This document shows positions 63,495 through 64,000 of a stretch of 64,000 nt of DNA, one piece after another. The stretch lies in assembly GCF_000452705.1 (NCBI RefSeq), contig NZ_CP007014.1, forward strand, positions 1,054,001-1,118,000. Reading direction: 5' to 3'. Source of the stretch: Pseudomonas syringae CC1557 (GTDB lineage Bacteria; Pseudomonadota; Gammaproteobacteria; Pseudomonadales; Pseudomonadaceae). Under the pieces are notes generated by a model that searched no databases, had not been told where the DNA came from, and was given only the letters and a program-made list of their open reading frames with translations. Positions within the stretch are counted from its first letter, which is position 1. Each line of letters begins with the position of its first letter. A program made the position numbers and the translations under genes.

Positions 63495-64000
63495 GCCGCG
63501 AACTTTACAGCCTTGAGGCCGAGCATGGCCTTCTGGGCGCACTGCTGCTGGACGCTTCACTGTTCGACGCCATCACCGCACGCATCACAACGGCCGACTT
63601 CGCCTATGACGACAACGCTGCGATGTATCAGGCAATCATCGATACACACGCCACCGGCCAGCCTGTCGACGTGGTGACAGTGGGGTTTGCATACCCAGAC
63701 CTCCCGAGCGGGGAGCGAACCCTGGCCTACGCGTCAGAAATCGCCAAGAACATCCCCAGCACGGCCAACTGGGCCGGATATCAACGCATCGTGCTGGAGC
63801 GTTCCGCGCTGCGCAGAGTGGTTGAGGCGGCGGAGGTGATCAAGGATTCGGCCAGTGAAAGCTTGCCAGTCGCTGACATCATCGCGCTGGCTCAGCAGGC
63901 GACGGCGGACTTGCGCGACCTGGGCGCACCCGACCGGAAGGATTACTACAAGTACAGCGAGGTCTTGCCGGGCGTAATCGACGGCATTGACAGTCGGTTC
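63491..64000 (+). CDS. dnaB: DnaB-like replicative helicase, N-terminal part (cut by window)
   Basis: The 170 codons present match the DnaB N-terminal domain: LEAEHGLLGALLLDASLFDA, DFAYDDNAAMYQAIIDTHATG and YQRIVLERSALRRVVEAAEVI (by position). The ATG overlaps the previous stop. The ATPase domain lies beyond the end of the window. Confidence 0.88.
   Translation, partial: MSRELYSLEAEHGLLGALLLDASLFDAITARITTADFAYDDNAAMYQAIIDTHATGQPVDVVTVGFAYPDLPSGERTLAYASEIAKNIPSTANWAGYQRIVLERSALRRVVEAAEVIKDSASESLPVADIIALAQQATADLRDLGAPDRKDYYKYSEVLPGVIDGIDSRF

Larger units (their letters stand above)
56691..64000. mobile_element. Lambdoid prophage, left part (continues beyond window)
   Basis: From the att-like sequence the region has a leftward early operon, a CI-type repressor, a Cro-like gene and a rightward replication operon. 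Almost all genes overlap by a few bases. No integrase lies near the att fragment; if the fragment is the distal copy, integrase and the intact tRNA should lie at the far end. Confidence 0.85.

Overview
The window reads as a chromosomal segment of a plant-associated fluorescent Pseudomonas, most probably the P. syringae group. This is inferred from gene families and synteny (mvaT, a pcaR-pcaIJ-pcaF-transporter cluster, mexAB-oprM with a divergent TtgR/PmeR-type TetR gene, a secreted pectin lyase and a XaxAB-type toxin pair). No ribosomal RNA or other strain marker is present, so species and pathovar cannot be fixed.

Layout. 1-5 kb: the 3' end of sbcB, then mvaT, purU, a small unknown gene, a Pit phosphate transporter and a small charged protein. 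5.5-11.1 kb: a candidate small RNA gene diverging from pcaR, then pcaI-pcaJ-pcaF and an MHS-family transporter, which form the last steps of the beta-ketoadipate pathway with PcaR operators in front of pcaR and pcaI. 11.1-17.8 kb: mexA-mexB-oprM and its divergent TetR repressor, with a recognisable TtgR-type operator between them. 18-24.5 kb: a DUF3396 (type VI immunity-like) protein, a DHA2 multidrug exporter, several small proteins including an exported protein with 13-residue repeats, a flavin reductase and a second MHS transporter. 24.6-33.8 kb: hscC with a J-like membrane partner, a hybrid histidine kinase and dctBD. 33.8-37.8 kb: bglX and two TPM-domain proteins. 37.8-40.1 kb: a two-gene alpha-pore-forming toxin (XaxA/XaxB type). 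40.3-46.1 kb: a methyltransferase, an iron alcohol dehydrogenase, a GNAT, a pectin lyase and a Fic protein with two perfect palindromes at its promoter. 46.2-48.4 kb: a nickel/cobalt efflux operon (repressor, RcnA, YqaA-like) and a small protein. 48.6-54.8 kb: a LysR regulator divergent from a five-gene operon (SDR, MFS, split transketolase N and C, alpha/beta hydrolase) whose substrate is unknown.

The right end is accessory DNA. An intact IS3-family element (55257-56547, flanked by a 3-bp CAT duplication) is followed by a 3'-tRNA-Gly-like fragment (56691-56717) that looks like an attachment site. From there a lambdoid prophage runs off the window. Its leftward operon encodes an AlpA-like protein, two unknowns, a ribbon-helix-helix protein, a CsrA/RsmA homologue and a LuxR-type HTH protein. 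An S24 CI-type repressor and a Cro-like gene sit at the switch, and a rightward operon leads to an O-like initiator, a DnaC-like loader and a DnaB-like helicase that is cut by the window edge. Two promoters with the same layout (-35, 17-bp spacer, -10 CACTAT, and the same AAATCCCGC operator half inside the spacer) lie in front of the LuxR-like gene and the cro-like gene, resembling an OL/OR pair.

The most interesting items are the candidate sRNA whose promoter overlaps a PcaR box, the prophage switch with its CsrA homologue, the Fic gene with twin operators, the split-transketolase operon, the XaxAB pair, and the metal sensor whose ligand set looks InrS-like rather than RcnR-like.
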